From contig JAULYE010000097.1 of the NCBI GenBank assembly GCA_032118015.1, positions 1-14,878 of the forward strand: a DNA stretch of 14,878 nt, given 5' to 3'. Numbering within the stretch: position 1 is the first letter of the stretch; the number at the start of each line of letters is the position of its first letter. Positions 14,095 through 14,878 of the stretch are shown here, piece after piece. Below the pieces are notes generated by a model that was not told the origin of the DNA, did no database searches, and saw nothing but the letters and a program-made list of their open reading frames with translations. The DNA is from Casp-actino8 sp032118015 (GTDB lineage: Bacteria > Actinomycetota > Acidimicrobiia > Acidimicrobiales > Ilumatobacteraceae). A program made the position numbers and the translations under genes.

Positions 14095-14373
14095 CTACTT
14101 GGCCCGCTCGAGAATCTCGATGACGCGCCAGCGCTTCATCTTCGACAATGGCCGAGTCTCCATGACCCGCACGCGGTCGCCCACGTTGGCGTCATTGGCC
14201 TCGTCATGGGCGTACAACTTCTTGGTGCGCATGACGAACTTGTTGTACTTGGGATGGCGAACGCGCTCGATGACGTCGACGACCACGGTGCGGTCCATCT
14301 TGTTCGAGGACACGATTCCCTCGCGAACCTTGCGCACCGAGCGCTCGGCTGTCGTATTGGCTGTATCAGACAT
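14095..14373 (-). CDS. rpsQ: 30S ribosomal protein S17 (uS17)
   Basis: S17 is a primary 16S rRNA binder of the OB-fold type near the bottom of the small subunit. The 92-residue product has the core REGIVSSNKMDRTVVVDV (17-34), RHPKYNKFVMRTKKLYAHD (39-57) and VGDRVRVMETRPLSKMKRWR (64-83), which includes the family signature. The reading frame opens at a GTG (14382) overlapping the rpmC stop, but GGAG would then be too close. ATG 14373 is eight to ten bases behind GGAGAG and is preferred. The difference is three residues. Confidence 0.96.
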   Translation of the reverse strand: MSDTANTTAERSVRKVREGIVSSNKMDRTVVVDVIERVRHPKYNKFVMRTKKLYAHDEANDANVGDRVRVMETRPLSKMKRWRVIEILERAK

Positions 14374-14378
14374 GTGAT

Positions 14379-14606
14379 TCACTCTCCGGCCTCGGCGGCA
14401 GCGACTTCACGCTGACGGATGAGGGTGTTGATTCGAGCGATACGACGACGCACTCGACGAAGTTCGCTGTGTTTGTCGAGCTGACCTGTTGCGCCACGGA
14501 ATCGAAGGTTGAGGGATTCCTGCTTGGCCTGTCGCAGTTCGTCGACCAGGCTCGCGAGATCCATCTCACGCAAGTCGTCACGTTCTTTCTTGAGTTGTCC
14601 AGGCAT
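14379..14606 (-). CDS. rpmC: 50S ribosomal protein L29 (uL29)
   Basis: L29 is a two-helix protein at the exit tunnel rim, part of the docking site for trigger factor and SRP. The 75-residue product begins MPGQLKKERDDLREMDLASL and contains LRFRGATGQLDKHSELRRVR (38-57), then RRRIARINTLIRQRE, matching the family signature. The start is one base after the rplP stop (TGACATG). The short acidic-alanine tail AAAEAGE is a little longer than in E. coli L29 (63 residues). Confidence 0.97.
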   Translation of the reverse strand: MPGQLKKERDDLREMDLASLVDELRQAKQESLNLRFRGATGQLDKHSELRRVRRRIARINTLIRQREVAAAEAGE

Positions 14607-14607
14607 G

Positions 14608-14878
14608 TCAGATCGCCTCCTCGCGAGTGATGATGCGGGCCCTGATCGGCAGCTTTTGGATCGCCTTGTTGAGGGCTTCCATTGCCTGCTCGCGGTTGGG
14701 GAAGGAAAGTTCGAAGAGCACGCGGCCGGGTCGCACCACGGCAACCCACAGTTCCGGGTTGCCCTTACCCGAACCCATTCGGGTTTCGGCGGGCTTTTTC
14801 GTGACCGGCTTGTCAGGGAACACGTTGATCCACACCTTGCCGCCACGCTTGATGTGACGGGTCATGGCAATACGCGCG
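14608..14878 (-). CDS. rplP: 50S ribosomal protein L16 (uL16), partial: N-terminus outside window
   Basis: L16 supports the A-site tRNA elbow region of the 50S subunit. The window holds the last 89 residues or so, beginning ARIAMTRHIKRGGKVWINVF; alignment with the family places the window edge near residue 50, so the first third is missing. MGSGKGNPELWVAVVRPG, the L16 signature, and the C-terminal KLPIRARIITREEAI are clear. An internal ATG at 14865 is part of the conserved AMTRHIKR segment, not the start. It leads into rpmC through TGACATG. Confidence 0.97.
   Translation of the reverse strand, partial: ARIAMTRHIKRGGKVWINVFPDKPVTKKPAETRMGSGKGNPELWVAVVRPGRVLFELSFPNREQAMEALNKAIQKLPIRARIITREEAI

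Noticed and set aside
1..14878. Mobile elements, CRISPR, phage genes, tRNA or rRNA genes, toxin-antitoxin pairs
   Set aside because: Nothing resembling these was found; the window is filled by conserved housekeeping genes in their expected order.

Overview
The window is almost wall-to-wall conserved housekeeping genes, all on the minus strand, so transcription runs from the right edge to the left. It holds the distal part of the S10/spc ribosomal protein cluster, then secY and adk, then the alpha-type cluster (infA to rplQ, truA), then rplM-rpsI, and finally glmM and the start of a glmS-family gene. The order rpoA-rplQ-truA-rplM-rpsI-glmM-(glmS) is the actinobacterial arrangement. GTG starts, intermediate-to-high GC by eye, the short zinc-finger S14 and the protein sequences fit an actinobacterium, perhaps of the Acidimicrobiia type. 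The class is inference, since no search could be run.

Right part (14878 to about 7794): rplP (cut by the edge), rpmC, rpsQ, rplN, rplX, rplE, rpsN, rpsH, rplF, rplR, rpsE, rpmD, rplO, secY, adk. Most junctions are a few bases or overlap. Four of them are the same TGACATG stop-start arrangement, which suggests strong translational coupling. Small perfect hairpins follow the rplO and secY stops.

Middle part (about 7793 to 3539): a 177-base gap without a map gene separates adk from infA. It holds a good sigma70-like promoter and a run of small hairpins ahead of infA. The start of infA that best fits the family length and the Shine-Dalgarno is a rare CTG. Then come rpmJ (37 codons), rpsM, rpsK, rpsD, rpoA, rplQ and truA, which overlaps rplQ by four bases.

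Left part (3538 to 1): a 139-base structured leader precedes rplM-rpsI. glmM follows (phosphoglucosamine mutase), and 22 bases later a glmS-family gene runs off the left edge. GlmS makes glucosamine-6-phosphate and GlmM isomerises it to glucosamine-1-phosphate, so the pair feeds UDP-GlcNAc and peptidoglycan synthesis next to the translation genes. The GlmS-like protein keeps every expected glutaminase residue, but they are spread over about 340 residues instead of about 125 by large insertions, one of them probably coiled-coil.

No mobile element, CRISPR array, tRNA, rRNA or phage gene was seen, and no stretch over 300 bases lacks a gene. The points most worth follow-up are the expanded GlmS domain, the CTG start of infA and the infA leader.
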